The translations under genes were made by a program, and so were the position numbers. From Pseudoalteromonas sp. OOF1S-7 (GTDB taxonomy: Bacteria > Pseudomonadota > Gammaproteobacteria > Enterobacterales > Alteromonadaceae), in NCBI RefSeq assembly GCF_022347765.1, contig NZ_JAKRFZ010000012.1, positions 62,001-126,000 of the forward strand: a stretch of DNA of 64,000 nt, written 5' to 3'. Each line of letters starts with the position of its first letter. Position 1 is the stretch's first letter. Below, piece after piece: positions 9,567 through 18,866 of this stretch. The notes below the pieces were generated by a model, which saw only the letters and a program-made list of their open reading frames with translations, was not told the DNA's origin and ran no database searches.

Positions 9567-9637
9567 CCTCCTTCTGTCACCTCTCAAGTTGGTAAACAAA
9601 GTTTAGTAAAAACAAAGCCTTAATCTCTGTTCAACTC

Positions 9638-9653
9638 TGGCACATCCCTTGTA
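9638..9653 (+). promoter_or_regulatory. Sigma-54 (RpoN) promoter of the exporter operon
   Basis: TGGCAC-ATCCC-TTGTA matches the -24/-12 consensus TGGCAC-N5-TTGCA, with GG and G exactly at the required spacing (GG-N10-GT; the usual C is T). It lies 43 bases upstream of the adaptor start codon, giving a leader of about 30 bases. The operon encodes a sigma-54 activator, which strengthens the call. Confidence 0.75.
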
Positions 9654-9695
9654 ACGACTTCTGCAAACTAGATCCATAACAGAAGAGAAAAGCAG

Positions 9696-10952
9696 ATGGA
9701 TATACAAAGAGATCTTAAACAGCCTGCACGCTGGAAAAAGCTGGGTTATTTGCTGCCGGTTTTGGCGTTGGCGTTGGGGTATTACGGAATACGACAGTTT
9801 AGTGGTGATGCGTCTTACTTTGTAGACAGGGAAACGGTTGTGACGGCCAGGGTGGAGCAGGGCGATTTTCAGGTCAATGTTCGGGCCACCGGGGTGCTAA
9901 AGCCCGCTGAGATCCGCTGGGTCGCTGCGCAGGTATCGGGTCGGGTAGAGCAGGTGCTGGTTAAAGCGGGTGCCGAGGTCGTGGTGGGGCAGTTGCTACT
10001 CAAGTTATCCAATCCGCAGCTACAACGGGAGCTTGAGCAGGCGCGCTGGGAGCAAGAAGCGGCCAAGGCCGAGAATAACGCCACCATTGTTGCGCTGGAA
10101 TCTCAACTGGTAGAACTCGACAACCAGGTGGTCTCGGCAGAGCTGGGTCATCAGGCCGAAAAGCTGAAACTCGACGCCGAAACCCTGCTAATCGAGCAGG
10201 GCAATGCCACGGTATCGCAGCTTGATTATCAAAAGAGCCAGCTGGCGGTAAAGCGGGAGCAGCAAAAGTGGCAAGCGGCCAGGCAAAAGGCATTAAAAAT
10301 GCGCGCCGAGATTGCGGCAACCAAAGCGGCGCAAACCGCCCGCTTTGGTCTGTTAGACAATAACCTCAGGCGGATGCAGGAGCAGGTTGATGCCTTGCAG
10401 GTTCGCGCCGACAAAGCCGGTGTAGTACAGCAAATTTCGCTGCAGCTGGGTGAGCAGGTCAGCCTGGGTGGCAGCATCGCGCTGCTGGCATCCCAGCAAA
10501 ACTTGTATGCCGAGTTGCAAGTACCGGAAGTCAGAGTCCAGGATATTCAGATTGGCCAGAGCGTAACGCTGGATACCCGAAACAACAAGATAACCGGCAC
10601 GGTTGCGCGCATTGATCCGGCGGTAGAGAACGGTATGGTGCTGGTTGATGTTGCGTTACCCGCAAGCCTGCCCGCAGATGCCCGCCCTGAGTTGACGGTA
10701 GACGCACAGATTCAGGTCAGCCATCTGAGCAATACTTTGTATGTCCGGCGTCCAACCTATGCCCCCAAATCCAGTCAGATCCAGCTTTATAAACTCGATG
10801 AGGCCGGGCGTTTTGCCCATAAAACGGCGGTGGCGCTGGGCCAGGTGTCTGTGAATCGGGTGCAGATAGTCTCGGGGCTGAGCGCCGGAGATGAAGTGAT
10901 TATATCCGACAGCAGCGACTGGCAGGATCATGCCGAAATCAAACTGAATTAA
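9696..10952 (+). CDS. MacA/HlyD-like periplasmic adaptor subunit
   Basis: The 418-residue protein has one N-terminal membrane anchor (about residues 17-33). It is followed by the barrel-sandwich/lipoyl halves (VNVRATGVLKPAEIRWVAAQVSGRVEQVLVKAGAEV and VRADKAGVVQQISLQLGEQV) that flank a long alpha-helical hairpin at about residues 105-245. A beta-barrel and membrane-proximal domain make up the C-terminus (SGLSAGDEVIISD). It should bridge the ABC transporter in the inner membrane to an outer-membrane channel; no TolC-like gene is present here. It is the first gene of the operon with the ATPase, permease, regulator and kinase, and sits directly behind the sigma-54 promoter. Confidence 0.9.
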   Translation: MDIQRDLKQPARWKKLGYLLPVLALALGYYGIRQFSGDASYFVDRETVVTARVEQGDFQVNVRATGVLKPAEIRWVAAQVSGRVEQVLVKAGAEVVVGQLLLKLSNPQLQRELEQARWEQEAAKAENNATIVALESQLVELDNQVVSAELGHQAEKLKLDAETLLIEQGNATVSQLDYQKSQLAVKREQQKWQAARQKALKMRAEIAATKAAQTARFGLLDNNLRRMQEQVDALQVRADKAGVVQQISLQLGEQVSLGGSIALLASQQNLYAELQVPEVRVQDIQIGQSVTLDTRNNKITGTVARIDPAVENGMVLVDVALPASLPADARPELTVDAQIQVSHLSNTLYVRRPTYAPKSSQIQLYKLDEAGRFAHKTAVALGQVSVNRVQIVSGLSAGDEVIISDSSDWQDHAEIKLN

Positions 10953-11048
10953 TGCGTTTCTAGTAAAGAAACAAGCTGGCCGTAACGCCTTAACCTTGCC
11001 AACAGAGGTTGTTTGCTGCACCCTGTTGGCTCTGAAATGGAGTCATGC

Positions 11049-11786
11049 ATGAGCGCACTCATAAGATTAGAAAATATCAGTAAAAGTTTTTACACCGATG
11101 AAATTGAAACCCAGGCGTTGCATGGGGTTAACCTGAGCATCACCGAAGGCGAATATGTGTCCCTGACCGGGCAATCCGGGTGCGGTAAGTCAACCCTGCT
11201 GTCTTTGCTGGGATTGCTGGATTCACCCACACAGGGGCACTATATATTGAGCAATCAGGATGTATCCGGCCTGTCGCGCGACCAGCGTGCTGCGATCCGC
11301 AGTAAGCAAATTGGTTTTGTATTTCAGTCGTTCAACCTCATCTCTGACCTCACCGTAGCAGAAAACGTCATGCTGCCTTTGAGCTACCAGTTTGGAGTCA
11401 GCCGCAAAACCATGCTAGCCAAGGCACAGGAAGTGCTTGAAAAAGTAGAAATGAGCCATCGTACTGCGCACTTTCCATCCCAGCTGTCCGGTGGTCAGCA
11501 GCAACGTGTTGCGGTTGCCAGGGCATTAGTGAACGACCCTGCCATTATACTGGCAGATGAACCCACCGGTAACCTGGACTCCAGGAACGCCGCTGCGGTA
11601 CTGGAACTGTTCGACAAGCTGCATCAAGAAGGTGCCACCATTTGCATGGTCACCCACGACCCGGCGTCGGCACAGCGGGCACAGCGCAGCCTGGAAATGT
11701 TTGATGGTCGTCTGGTGGGCGATACGCGCAATACAAAAACGCGACAGCCTGTGGCACACAACGCGCTGGATCTGGAGGCACTATGA
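11049..11786 (+). CDS. ABC transporter ATP-binding protein (MacB/LolD type)
   Basis: The product has 245 residues with all ATPase motifs in order: Walker A GQSGCGKST, Q-loop FVFQSFNLI, signature LSGGQQQRVAVARAL, Walker B IILADEPTGNLDS and switch His in MVTHD. It belongs to the MacB/LolD/FtsE class, which energises export or extraction rather than solute import. I chose the ATG at 11049 because GGAG lies 6 bases upstream; the open frame extends 12 codons further. Its last bases overlap the permease start (ATGA), showing translational coupling. Confidence 0.92.
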   Translation: MSALIRLENISKSFYTDEIETQALHGVNLSITEGEYVSLTGQSGCGKSTLLSLLGLLDSPTQGHYILSNQDVSGLSRDQRAAIRSKQIGFVFQSFNLISDLTVAENVMLPLSYQFGVSRKTMLAKAQEVLEKVEMSHRTAHFPSQLSGGQQQRVAVARALVNDPAIILADEPTGNLDSRNAAAVLELFDKLHQEGATICMVTHDPASAQRAQRSLEMFDGRLVGDTRNTKTRQPVAHNALDLEAL

Positions 11787-14209
11787 TGGCCATGTTGCTG
11801 GATCTGAAATACGCGCTGCGACAGCTCTATCAGTCGCCCCGGTTTAGCGCGATGACGCTGGGCGTGCTGTTAGGTGGTCTGTCGATAGCCCTGTTCACGT
11901 TTTCATTTTTGTATACCACTATCTATAAACCGCTGCCTTTACCGGAAGGCGCAACAGCAAAGCGCCTGGTGGTGTATAACGACGGTGAATTTGATATGCC
12001 CACGGCCAGGGAGTTTCAGGCCATAACGCAAAGTGCCAACAGCTTCGCGGAGATCGGCATTTTTCGTGATCAGGACGTGCGGCTGAGTAAAGGTGATGCG
12101 GGCCGCAACTTTTTTGGTGCCTCGGTGCAGGGCGAGTTTTTTGAATTCAGCCGCACTGAAGCGCTGGCAGGGCGAACCCTGAGCGCACAAGACAGCCAGC
12201 CCGGAGCGCCTGCCGTAGCGGTACTCAGCGAAGAGATCTGGGAAGATGAGTTTGACCGCGACCCGCAATTGCTGGGTCAGGCCATTGAGCTTAATGGCGT
12301 GCAAACCGAGGTGGTTGGGATAATGCCAAGCGGCTATCGTTTTCCGCATATTGCGCGGATCTGGTTGCCTCTGCCCGACAAAGTGTTCGATGTACAGGCA
12401 CCGATGAGTGAGCAGTTTAATGCCTATATTCGCCTCAAAGAGGGTATTGACATTGCTGCGGCAGAGCGTGAAATAACGCAAATCCTGCACACCTTACAAC
12501 TGCATAATCAGCAGAGTTATGGCATGGAGCCGGTACAAAAGCAGGCGCGCATTCTTACCTTTCAGATGGCCCAAACCGGCGGAGAAGGCGCTACGGTGTT
12601 TTTCTTTCTAAGCGCGGTTTCCTGGGTAGTGCTGCTGCTGGCCTGTATCAACGTGGGCAATCTGTTGCTGGCCAGAATTCTTGAAAAGCAAAAAGAAACC
12701 GCGATCCGCAACGCGCTGGGCGCAAGCTCACGACGCCTTATCGGCCAGCTGATGTGGGAAGGCGTGTTGATCACCCTGCTGGGCACTTTTTTGAGTGTCT
12801 GCCTGGTCGGTGCTGTGCTGGATTATGTGAACGTTGCGCTGCGCTCCTGGTTGCCCGGTGCCGGACTGTTCTGGTGGCAATATGGCCTGGATGGCGCAAC
12901 GCTGTTGATGGCGCTGGCGTATATGCTGAGCACGGTGTTTCTGGCGGTCTTTTTACCCGCCTGGCGCAGTACCCGTCAGGATATTAATGCCACACTCAGA
13001 GACGGCACCCGAGGCGCGCAAAGTCGCAAAGCCGGTCGTCTGTCTCGTATCCTGGTAACCACTCAGGTTTTTTTAGTCGCTATATTAATGCTGATCGGCT
13101 CCATATCAGCGCTGATCGCTAATAAGTTTGTCAATCTCGATTTGGGAGATAATTATCAGAATGTGATGAGCACCCGCTACAGTACCCCGGAACACGACTA
13201 CCCCAGCGCACAACAGCGCCTGAACCTGACCTATGCGCTGATGAATGCGGTGCAAAATCATAATGCGGTTACACACGTATCGGTGGCACAGTGGTTAGGC
13301 CCGCGCGCCGTGTATTTTGCTGATAAAGTCTATAGTGACGAGCAAAAGGGCATCGACATAGATACCATTTCTATGCTGGGAGATTATCAGGCCACCGGAG
13401 TACAATTGCTCGAAGGGCGTTTGTTTAACCTAGGCGACACGATGGACAAGCGTAAGGTGGTGATCATCAGTGATTCCATGGCAAAGCGCTACTGGCCGGG
13501 GGAGTCTGCGCTGGAGCAACACTTTACCATGGAGCTGGAGGGCAAACAGCAGCAAGTGTTTGTGGTGGGGGTGGTCTCTAACCTGATGAACCCAAAATCC
13601 CTGTTTGGCAAGCTTGACTCGGCCGATGAAATTTACATCAGTGGTAGTCAGTTTGTGCAAACACTGCAAAAGCTGTCTTATCGCATTTTGCCCGGCACGC
13701 GCAATGCGGATGAAATCTTCTATCAGGCGATGTACAAGATTGCACCTAACCTGGAAGTTACACAAACGGTTATGCCAGCCATTAAAAACCGCGATAAAAT
13801 GCGCGAGTCAATGAAGTTTATTTCAAATTTGACCTTTGCAACCGGTGCCTTTGCCCTGGTCCTTGCGGTGATTGGCATATATGGCCTGACGGCCAATGCT
13901 GTGGCACAACGTACCCACGAAATTGGCATTCGCCGTGCCGTGGGGGCGCGTGACAGCACCATTGTCAGGTTGTTTATGCGCCAGGGGGCCTTTCAGCTGG
14001 CGATCGGCCTTGGGTTCGCACTGCTCCTGTTTGCGCTGCTGGCAATGGGGTTTCAGCAGTTTACTGAAGGCTTATTCCCGGTCGGCGCCTATTATGTGAT
14101 GGCGGTTGCGGTGAGTGCGGCGCTGGCAGGTGTGGTGTTACTGGCGGTGTACATCCCCATCAAACGGGCGATTAAACTTGAACCCGTCGCAGCGCTGCGT
14201 TATGAATAA
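11783..14209 (+). CDS. ABC transporter permease with two MacB/FtsX-type units
   Basis: The 808-residue membrane protein contains two copies of the MacB periplasmic-core plus FtsX layout. The first unit has a membrane segment at about residues 20-45, a large periplasmic domain, then three segments between about 270 and 400 with the EKQKETAIRNALGAS coupling motif. The second begins at about 420 and ends with three segments at about 690-800, preceded by THEIGIRRAVGARDS. This eight-segment form pairs with a separate ATPase, unlike MacB itself, where ATPase and permease are fused. Together with the adaptor it should form an exporter of a peptide, lipid or small molecule; the cargo is unknown. Confidence 0.9.
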   Translation: MMAMLLDLKYALRQLYQSPRFSAMTLGVLLGGLSIALFTFSFLYTTIYKPLPLPEGATAKRLVVYNDGEFDMPTAREFQAITQSANSFAEIGIFRDQDVRLSKGDAGRNFFGASVQGEFFEFSRTEALAGRTLSAQDSQPGAPAVAVLSEEIWEDEFDRDPQLLGQAIELNGVQTEVVGIMPSGYRFPHIARIWLPLPDKVFDVQAPMSEQFNAYIRLKEGIDIAAAEREITQILHTLQLHNQQSYGMEPVQKQARILTFQMAQTGGEGATVFFFLSAVSWVVLLLACINVGNLLLARILEKQKETAIRNALGASSRRLIGQLMWEGVLITLLGTFLSVCLVGAVLDYVNVALRSWLPGAGLFWWQYGLDGATLLMALAYMLSTVFLAVFLPAWRSTRQDINATLRDGTRGAQSRKAGRLSRILVTTQVFLVAILMLIGSISALIANKFVNLDLGDNYQNVMSTRYSTPEHDYPSAQQRLNLTYALMNAVQNHNAVTHVSVAQWLGPRAVYFADKVYSDEQKGIDIDTISMLGDYQATGVQLLEGRLFNLGDTMDKRKVVIISDSMAKRYWPGESALEQHFTMELEGKQQQVFVVGVVSNLMNPKSLFGKLDSADEIYISGSQFVQTLQKLSYRILPGTRNADEIFYQAMYKIAPNLEVTQTVMPAIKNRDKMRESMKFISNLTFATGAFALVLAVIGIYGLTANAVAQRTHEIGIRRAVGARDSTIVRLFMRQGAFQLAIGLGFALLLFALLAMGFQQFTEGLFPVGAYYVMAVAVSAALAGVVLLAVYIPIKRAIKLEPVAALRYE

Positions 14210-14242
14210 CCCTTTAACAATGAAGGAAATATAAGAGTCGGC

Positions 14243-15625
14243 ATGAGCACAAAACGACATATTCTGATAGCCGATGACGATATGAACGTCATTGCAGGTT
14301 TATCATTTTTGTTGCAGGACGAAGGCTATGAGGTGAGTTGTGTCACCACGGCTCAGGCCGCGCTGGAAAAAGTCAAAGTGCAGTCGTTTGACTGCGCTTT
14401 GCTGGACATGAACTTTGGTAAAGATACCACCTCAGGGCAAGAAGGACTTGCGCTTATCACCGAGCTTAGGCAGCTCGACAACCACTTGCCAATCGTAATG
14501 ATGACTGGCTGGGCAACCATTGAGCTGGCGGTGGATGCCATGCGCAGTGGTGCTCAGGATTTTGTGCAAAAACCCTGGGACAACGAGCGTTTGCTGCACA
14601 CATTGCAGACTCACATCACGCTGGCGCAGTCACAGGGGCTGAATGAGCGGCTGAAACAGCAAAACCAGTTGTTACAACAAGCGGCGCACCCGCAAATGCG
14701 CAGTGACATTGTGGCCTGTTCACAGCCAATGCAACAGCTGCTGACCCAACTTGAGCAGCTGGCGCAAAGTGATATGAGTATTTTACTCACCGGCGATAAC
14801 GGCACGGGTAAGAGCATGCTGGCGGCTTATGTTCACCATTGCTCGGCGCGTGCTGAGCAGCCTTTCGTGACGGCCAATATGGGCGCGATTGTCGAAAACC
14901 TGTTCGAGAGTGAAATGTTCGGCCATGTCAGAGGGGCGTTTACCGATGCCAAGGCCGCCAGGGCCGGGCGTTTTGAAATGGCCCGTCACGGCACCTTATT
15001 TCTGGATGAGATAGCCAATATTCCGCTGTCGCAGCAGGCCAAGCTGTTAAGCGTGCTGGAAGAGCGTAAGTTTGAGGCCGTTGGCAGCAGTCAGTCTCAG
15101 GTTGCTGATGTGCGAGTGATCTCTGCCACCAATGGTGACCTACCGGCGCAGATCCAGGCAGGAACGTTTCGCCGGGACCTCTACTATCGACTGAACACCG
15201 TGGAGCTCAGAGTGCCCTCACTCAGAGAAAGAGTAGAAGACATAACCCCGCTGACTGAGCACTTTTTGGCGCAGTTCGCGGCAAAGTACAACAAACCTGT
15301 GCCACAACTGAGTGAGGCGGCTCAGGTTGCGCTGCGCCATTACAACTGGCCCGGCAATATTCGCGAGTTGCGTCATGTGCTGGAGCGGGCACTGTTTGTA
15401 TGTCATTCAGACCGTATCACACCGGATGATCTGGCAATCACAACCGGGGAAGGGGTGGCAGCCAATGTGGATGATCCAAGCCTGACGCTGGATGAAATCG
15501 AACAGACGGTACTGCGCCAGAGACTGCGCCATCATCAGGGTAATGCCAGCGAAACCGCCCGTTCACTGGGACTGAGCCGCAGTGGTTATTATCGCAGGCT
15601 GGCTAAATTTGGCATGGCTGACTAG
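14243..15625 (+). CDS. Sigma-54-dependent response regulator (NtrC family)
   Basis: The 460-residue protein has three domains. A receiver domain holds the acidic pocket ADDDM and phospho-acceptor Asp at about residue 55 (CALLDMNF). The AAA+ domain holds Walker A TGDNGTGKS, Walker B GTLFLDEIANI and the sigma-54 contact loop GAFTDA (usual form GAFTGA). A Fis-type helix-turn-helix ends the protein (NASETARSLGLSRSGYYRRLAKFG). The change of G to D in the loop position also occurs in working activators, as far as I recall, so activity is likely. It probably binds the dyads at 9516-9566 and controls its own operon. The kinase gene follows after 2 bases. Confidence 0.92.
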   Translation: MSTKRHILIADDDMNVIAGLSFLLQDEGYEVSCVTTAQAALEKVKVQSFDCALLDMNFGKDTTSGQEGLALITELRQLDNHLPIVMMTGWATIELAVDAMRSGAQDFVQKPWDNERLLHTLQTHITLAQSQGLNERLKQQNQLLQQAAHPQMRSDIVACSQPMQQLLTQLEQLAQSDMSILLTGDNGTGKSMLAAYVHHCSARAEQPFVTANMGAIVENLFESEMFGHVRGAFTDAKAARAGRFEMARHGTLFLDEIANIPLSQQAKLLSVLEERKFEAVGSSQSQVADVRVISATNGDLPAQIQAGTFRRDLYYRLNTVELRVPSLRERVEDITPLTEHFLAQFAAKYNKPVPQLSEAAQVALRHYNWPGNIRELRHVLERALFVCHSDRITPDDLAITTGEGVAANVDDPSLTLDEIEQTVLRQRLRHHQGNASETARSLGLSRSGYYRRLAKFGMAD

Positions 15626-15627
15626 CA

Positions 15628-16956
15628 ATGCGCAAGAGTTCCGGATTTGCCCTGACACAACTGCAATGGCTGATTGTGGCGATTTGCCTGCCCTGTTATC
15701 TGCTGATGATCGCCGGTTTGTACTTGGCTAACTGGAATGGCTATCTGGTGGTCTTTATTGCAACCGTGTTTGCCCTGCTGTTGATCTGTTTGGTGGTCGC
15801 AAGTAAGACTCTGGTGGCTCATCAGCTGCGTACTTTAACAAACCTGATTGAAGCCATGACTGTGGGAGACTATTCATTGCGGGGACGAGTGAGCGGCGAT
15901 CAGGCCATGTCCGACTTGCTCAGCCAGGTTAACCTGCTGGCAGAGAGCCTCAGCCATCATAAAACGCAGGCGGTGGAATCGCGCCTGATGCTCAATAAGT
16001 TCATTGACCAGATGGATGCCATGGTGCTGGTGCTGGATGAACAAGCACGGGTGATCATGGCCAATCAGCCCGCCCAAACTGTGCTCCTCAAAAGCACACC
16101 CAGCGCGGAGCAGCCATTAGCGCTCGAAAGCTGCGAGATGGGCCGGCAACTGATGGAATCTGACAGCAAAATTGTGATGCTGAACGATGGCCAGATCAGC
16201 GGCGAGTACCTGGTATTGCGGGAGCGCTTTATCAGCGAAGGCAAAACACAACAGTTTTTAATTATCAGTAATGCCGAGCGTTTGCTGATGGAAAAAGAGC
16301 GCACGGCCTGGCAAGGCCTGCTGCGGGTATTGAGTCACGAAGTGAATAACTCGCTGACACCCATCAGTACTATAGCGCAGCAGCTCAACAAGCGCCTGGC
16401 ACAGCCGGACAATCTGCCCTCAACCGACAGCCTGCGTCAGGGCGTGGGCATTATCAGTGAACGGGCCGGTTCGCTGAGCCGCTTTTTAGAAGGCTATACC
16501 CGCCTGACCCACTTACCCCAGCCCAACAAAACCCCGGTCAGCCTGGGTTTTGTCGCCCGTACTCTGAAAACGCTGTACCCAGAGATACACTGGCAGTTTG
16601 CACTGGATGAGTCTGCCGCTGTGTTGGTTGATCAACAGCAGCTGGAGCAGCTATTGCTTAACCTCACCAAGAATGCACAGGAAGCCGTGCCGGGCGACCA
16701 GCGTGTTGAAATCACCTTGTCGTCTGCGACTTCGCTCGGTCAACTGGTGCTGACCATGGCGGATAACGGCACCGGGATCGCAAACCCAGACAATGTCTTT
16801 GTGCCGTTTTACACCACCAAAGCACAGGGCAGCGGCATCGGCCTGGCCCTGTGCCGGCAGATCATGTTCGCACACGGCGGTAGCATTAAGCTCGACAATA
16901 ACCCGGGCGGTAAGGGCGCGCGGGTACGGTTGTTTTTTCCGTATTATGAGCATTGA
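15628..16956 (+). CDS. Sensor histidine kinase
   Basis: The 442-residue protein has two N-terminal membrane segments (about residues 12-34 and 39-58) with almost no periplasmic loop. A HAMP-like linker and a PAS-like region (about 125-215) follow. The phospho-acceptor His is at about residue 237 in RVLSHEVNNSLTPI, an NtrB/NtrY-style box. The ATPase domain has the N box LLNLTKNAQEAV, G1 ADNGTGI and G2 GSGIGLALCRQIMFAHGG. It should phosphorylate the regulator encoded directly upstream. With so small an external region, it probably senses a signal in the membrane or cytoplasm, perhaps exporter state; that is inference. Confidence 0.92.
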   Translation: MRKSSGFALTQLQWLIVAICLPCYLLMIAGLYLANWNGYLVVFIATVFALLLICLVVASKTLVAHQLRTLTNLIEAMTVGDYSLRGRVSGDQAMSDLLSQVNLLAESLSHHKTQAVESRLMLNKFIDQMDAMVLVLDEQARVIMANQPAQTVLLKSTPSAEQPLALESCEMGRQLMESDSKIVMLNDGQISGEYLVLRERFISEGKTQQFLIISNAERLLMEKERTAWQGLLRVLSHEVNNSLTPISTIAQQLNKRLAQPDNLPSTDSLRQGVGIISERAGSLSRFLEGYTRLTHLPQPNKTPVSLGFVARTLKTLYPEIHWQFALDESAAVLVDQQQLEQLLLNLTKNAQEAVPGDQRVEITLSSATSLGQLVLTMADNGTGIANPDNVFVPFYTTKAQGSGIGLALCRQIMFAHGGSIKLDNNPGGKGARVRLFFPYYEH

Positions 16957-17472
16957 AGCAGGCCAGAAATCTGGCACTGCATACACTCTGGTCATTAATA
17001 ATCACGATAGCGGCGCTCCTCTGGTGTATCGCAAGTCCCCCATCTGTTAAATGTCATTTGTGTCACTATTGACTGTTCGACACATCACAACAAGCAGACT
17101 CGGTTTTAGGTGTTGGGCAAAAACACTGAGCGCAATACCGTTGTTGTGCACTTGATGTGGAAAACCACATGGAAATTGATTTTGCTTGGGCAATCAGGCT
17201 CAATCGAATACCTTTTTGCCTGTCCGAAAGGTACCGGCACAAGGCTGGTACGACGGTGGAGTAGGCGTTTTATTTGGGTATCACTTTGTATGACTGAACT
17301 CATTGGCTGCGCTTCGTCATTGTACGTTTGCTATGAAATCTACCCACCTATCTGCACCACAGACACTAAGTAATGATAAATAAATGAGTTGTTTTTGTTT
17401 GTTTTTATTTACAGGTGTAAAATTAGTGTTTATATTTTTAAGTTCCCAATAAAGGAAAATAAAGGTATACAC
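16957..17472. other. Intergenic region before the protease gene
   Basis: About 515 bases. An 87-codon open frame at 17110-17373 has no ribosome site or recognisable product and is not called. An inverted repeat of TGTGTC and GACACA lies at 17059-17084. The 100 bases before the protease are strongly AT-rich and should hold its promoter. Confidence 0.4.
17059..17084. promoter_or_regulatory. Inverted TGTGTC/GACACA pair
   Basis: TGTGTC and GACACA are the same half-sites as in the dyads before the exporter operon but are separated by 14 rather than 6 bases. It might be a weak binding site of the same regulator just past its operon, or chance. No sigma-54 promoter is visible downstream. Confidence 0.3.
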
Positions 17473-18804
17473 ATGTTAAAGGTTAAAAAAACACTTTCTA
17501 TGACAGCGTTGTCCGTTTCGCTGGCTCTGGGCGCGAGTACAATGGTTGTGGCTCAGCCAGCCGTTACTGGTGCCGATTATTATGAGCCTGAAATTGTCGG
17601 TGGTAACCCGGCAAATACGGCCGACTGGCCGTTCTATACGCAAATCTTAAGTTCGACTGGCACCACTGCATTTTGTGGCGGCAGCTATGTGGGCGATGGT
17701 TACGTACTGACTGCGGCGCACTGTGTCAGTGGTAGTTCGGCGAGCGGGCTCAATGTTAAAGTGGCAGGTTTTAGGCTCGGTGGCAATGATGGCGACCGTA
17801 TCGCGGTGGCTGAGAAATATGTTCATCCACAATACAATCGCAGCACGCTGAACCATGATGTTGCACTGCTGAAGCTGGTTCGTACCCCGACTCAGGGGGC
17901 AAGCGTGGCACTGGCGCAGGGAACGGTTGAGCAATATGTACGCGTTGGCGATATAATGACTGTGGCAGGTCTTGGGCGTCTCAGCGAAGGCGGTAGTCGC
18001 CCGACCAATCTCTACGAGGTAGATGTCCCCTTAGTGTCTGATGCTGTTTGTCGTCAGTCCGGCGGGTCGTATCAGAATGTGGGTAGCGTGGCGTTCTGTG
18101 CAGGCTATCCTGAGGGTCAGAAAGACTCTTGCAGTGGCGACAGCGGTGGTCCGATCGTCGCCAACTCGGGTGGTCAGGTTGTGCAGCTGGGCATTGTCAG
18201 CTGGGGGGTTGGCTGTGCCCGCCCTGAAAAATATGGCGTGTACTCAGATGTGGCGGCGCTGCGTAGCTGGATCGACAGTGTGAAAGGTGGTACTGAGCCG
18301 GTGTCAGTGTCGTTTGAAGCAAACGATACCCTTGCAGGTTTCAAAGTGGGTGAAACCAAAGCTCATACCTTTATCATCACCAATTCAGGCAACACGGCTT
18401 TCAGTTTTAAGTCGCTAAACCTGACCTCCAGCGGAGTAACAACAGGCCTGGTTAAACCCGTTGATACCTGTAGCGCGAGCACGCTGGCTGCTAATCAGAG
18501 CTGTCAGGTTGGTGTGGAATTTGCTGCCAGCCGCAGTGGTTCGGCTGGTGTTGCTGTGAACTTTACGCTGGAAGAAAGCCAGGTGAACTACAGCGCCAAA
18601 GCCACGGCGACAGTTACATCAGGCGGTGATACGGGTTGCCCCGGAAACTGGGATGCCAACAAGGTTTATGATAAGCCAGATCAGGTGACCTATCAGGGTT
18701 TTAAGTATGAGGCTCGCTGGTGGACGCGTGGCGATGTGCCAAGTGAGTCTGGCACCTGGGGCGTATGGAAGCAGATTGGCGTTGACAGTGGTTGCACGCG
18801 CTAA
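17473..18804 (+). CDS. Secreted trypsin-like serine protease with chitin-binding C-terminus
   Basis: The 443-residue protein starts at the ATG at 17473, with AAAGG 8 bases upstream; the frame is open further up, but this start gives the signal peptide ending near VVAQPA. The mature enzyme begins at IVGG (residue 41). The catalytic triad is visible: His83 in LTAAHC, Asp129 in NHDVALLKL and Ser224 in CSGDSGGP. Asp218, six residues before the serine, predicts cleavage after Arg/Lys. A beta-sandwich domain covers about 280-380, and the last 50 residues form a ChiC/CBM5/12-like domain (CPGNWDANKVYDKPDQVTY, YEARWWTRGDVPS). The residue before IVGG is Glu, so activation cannot be by a trypsin-like cut. 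Probably exported by type II secretion to degrade chitin-associated protein. Confidence 0.92.
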   Translation: MLKVKKTLSMTALSVSLALGASTMVVAQPAVTGADYYEPEIVGGNPANTADWPFYTQILSSTGTTAFCGGSYVGDGYVLTAAHCVSGSSASGLNVKVAGFRLGGNDGDRIAVAEKYVHPQYNRSTLNHDVALLKLVRTPTQGASVALAQGTVEQYVRVGDIMTVAGLGRLSEGGSRPTNLYEVDVPLVSDAVCRQSGGSYQNVGSVAFCAGYPEGQKDSCSGDSGGPIVANSGGQVVQLGIVSWGVGCARPEKYGVYSDVAALRSWIDSVKGGTEPVSVSFEANDTLAGFKVGETKAHTFIITNSGNTAFSFKSLNLTSSGVTTGLVKPVDTCSASTLAANQSCQVGVEFAASRSGSAGVAVNFTLEESQVNYSAKATATVTSGGDTGCPGNWDANKVYDKPDQVTYQGFKYEARWWTRGDVPSESGTWGVWKQIGVDSGCTR

Positions 18805-18813
18805 ACGGTAAAA

Positions 18814-18843
18814 TTAGAAAAGCAGCTTCGGCTGCTTTTCTAA
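18814..18843 (+). terminator. Strong hairpin with TTCG tetraloop after the protease gene
   Basis: A perfect 13-bp stem, TTAGAAAAGCAGC paired with GCTGCTTTTCTAA around a stable TTCG loop, starts 10 bases after the stop. The symmetric A/T ends could serve both the protease gene and the convergent cytochrome gene. Confidence 0.85.
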
Positions 18844-18866
18844 ATATGGGCTGGTTTAACTTGTGG

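Noticed and set aside
17059-17084. A second sigma-54-controlled promoter near the TGTGTC/GACACA pair
   Set aside because: No -24/-12 element was found between it and the protease gene.
17110-17373. 87-codon frame before the trypsin-like protease gene
   Set aside because: No ribosome site, no recognisable domain, and codon use unlike the neighbours.
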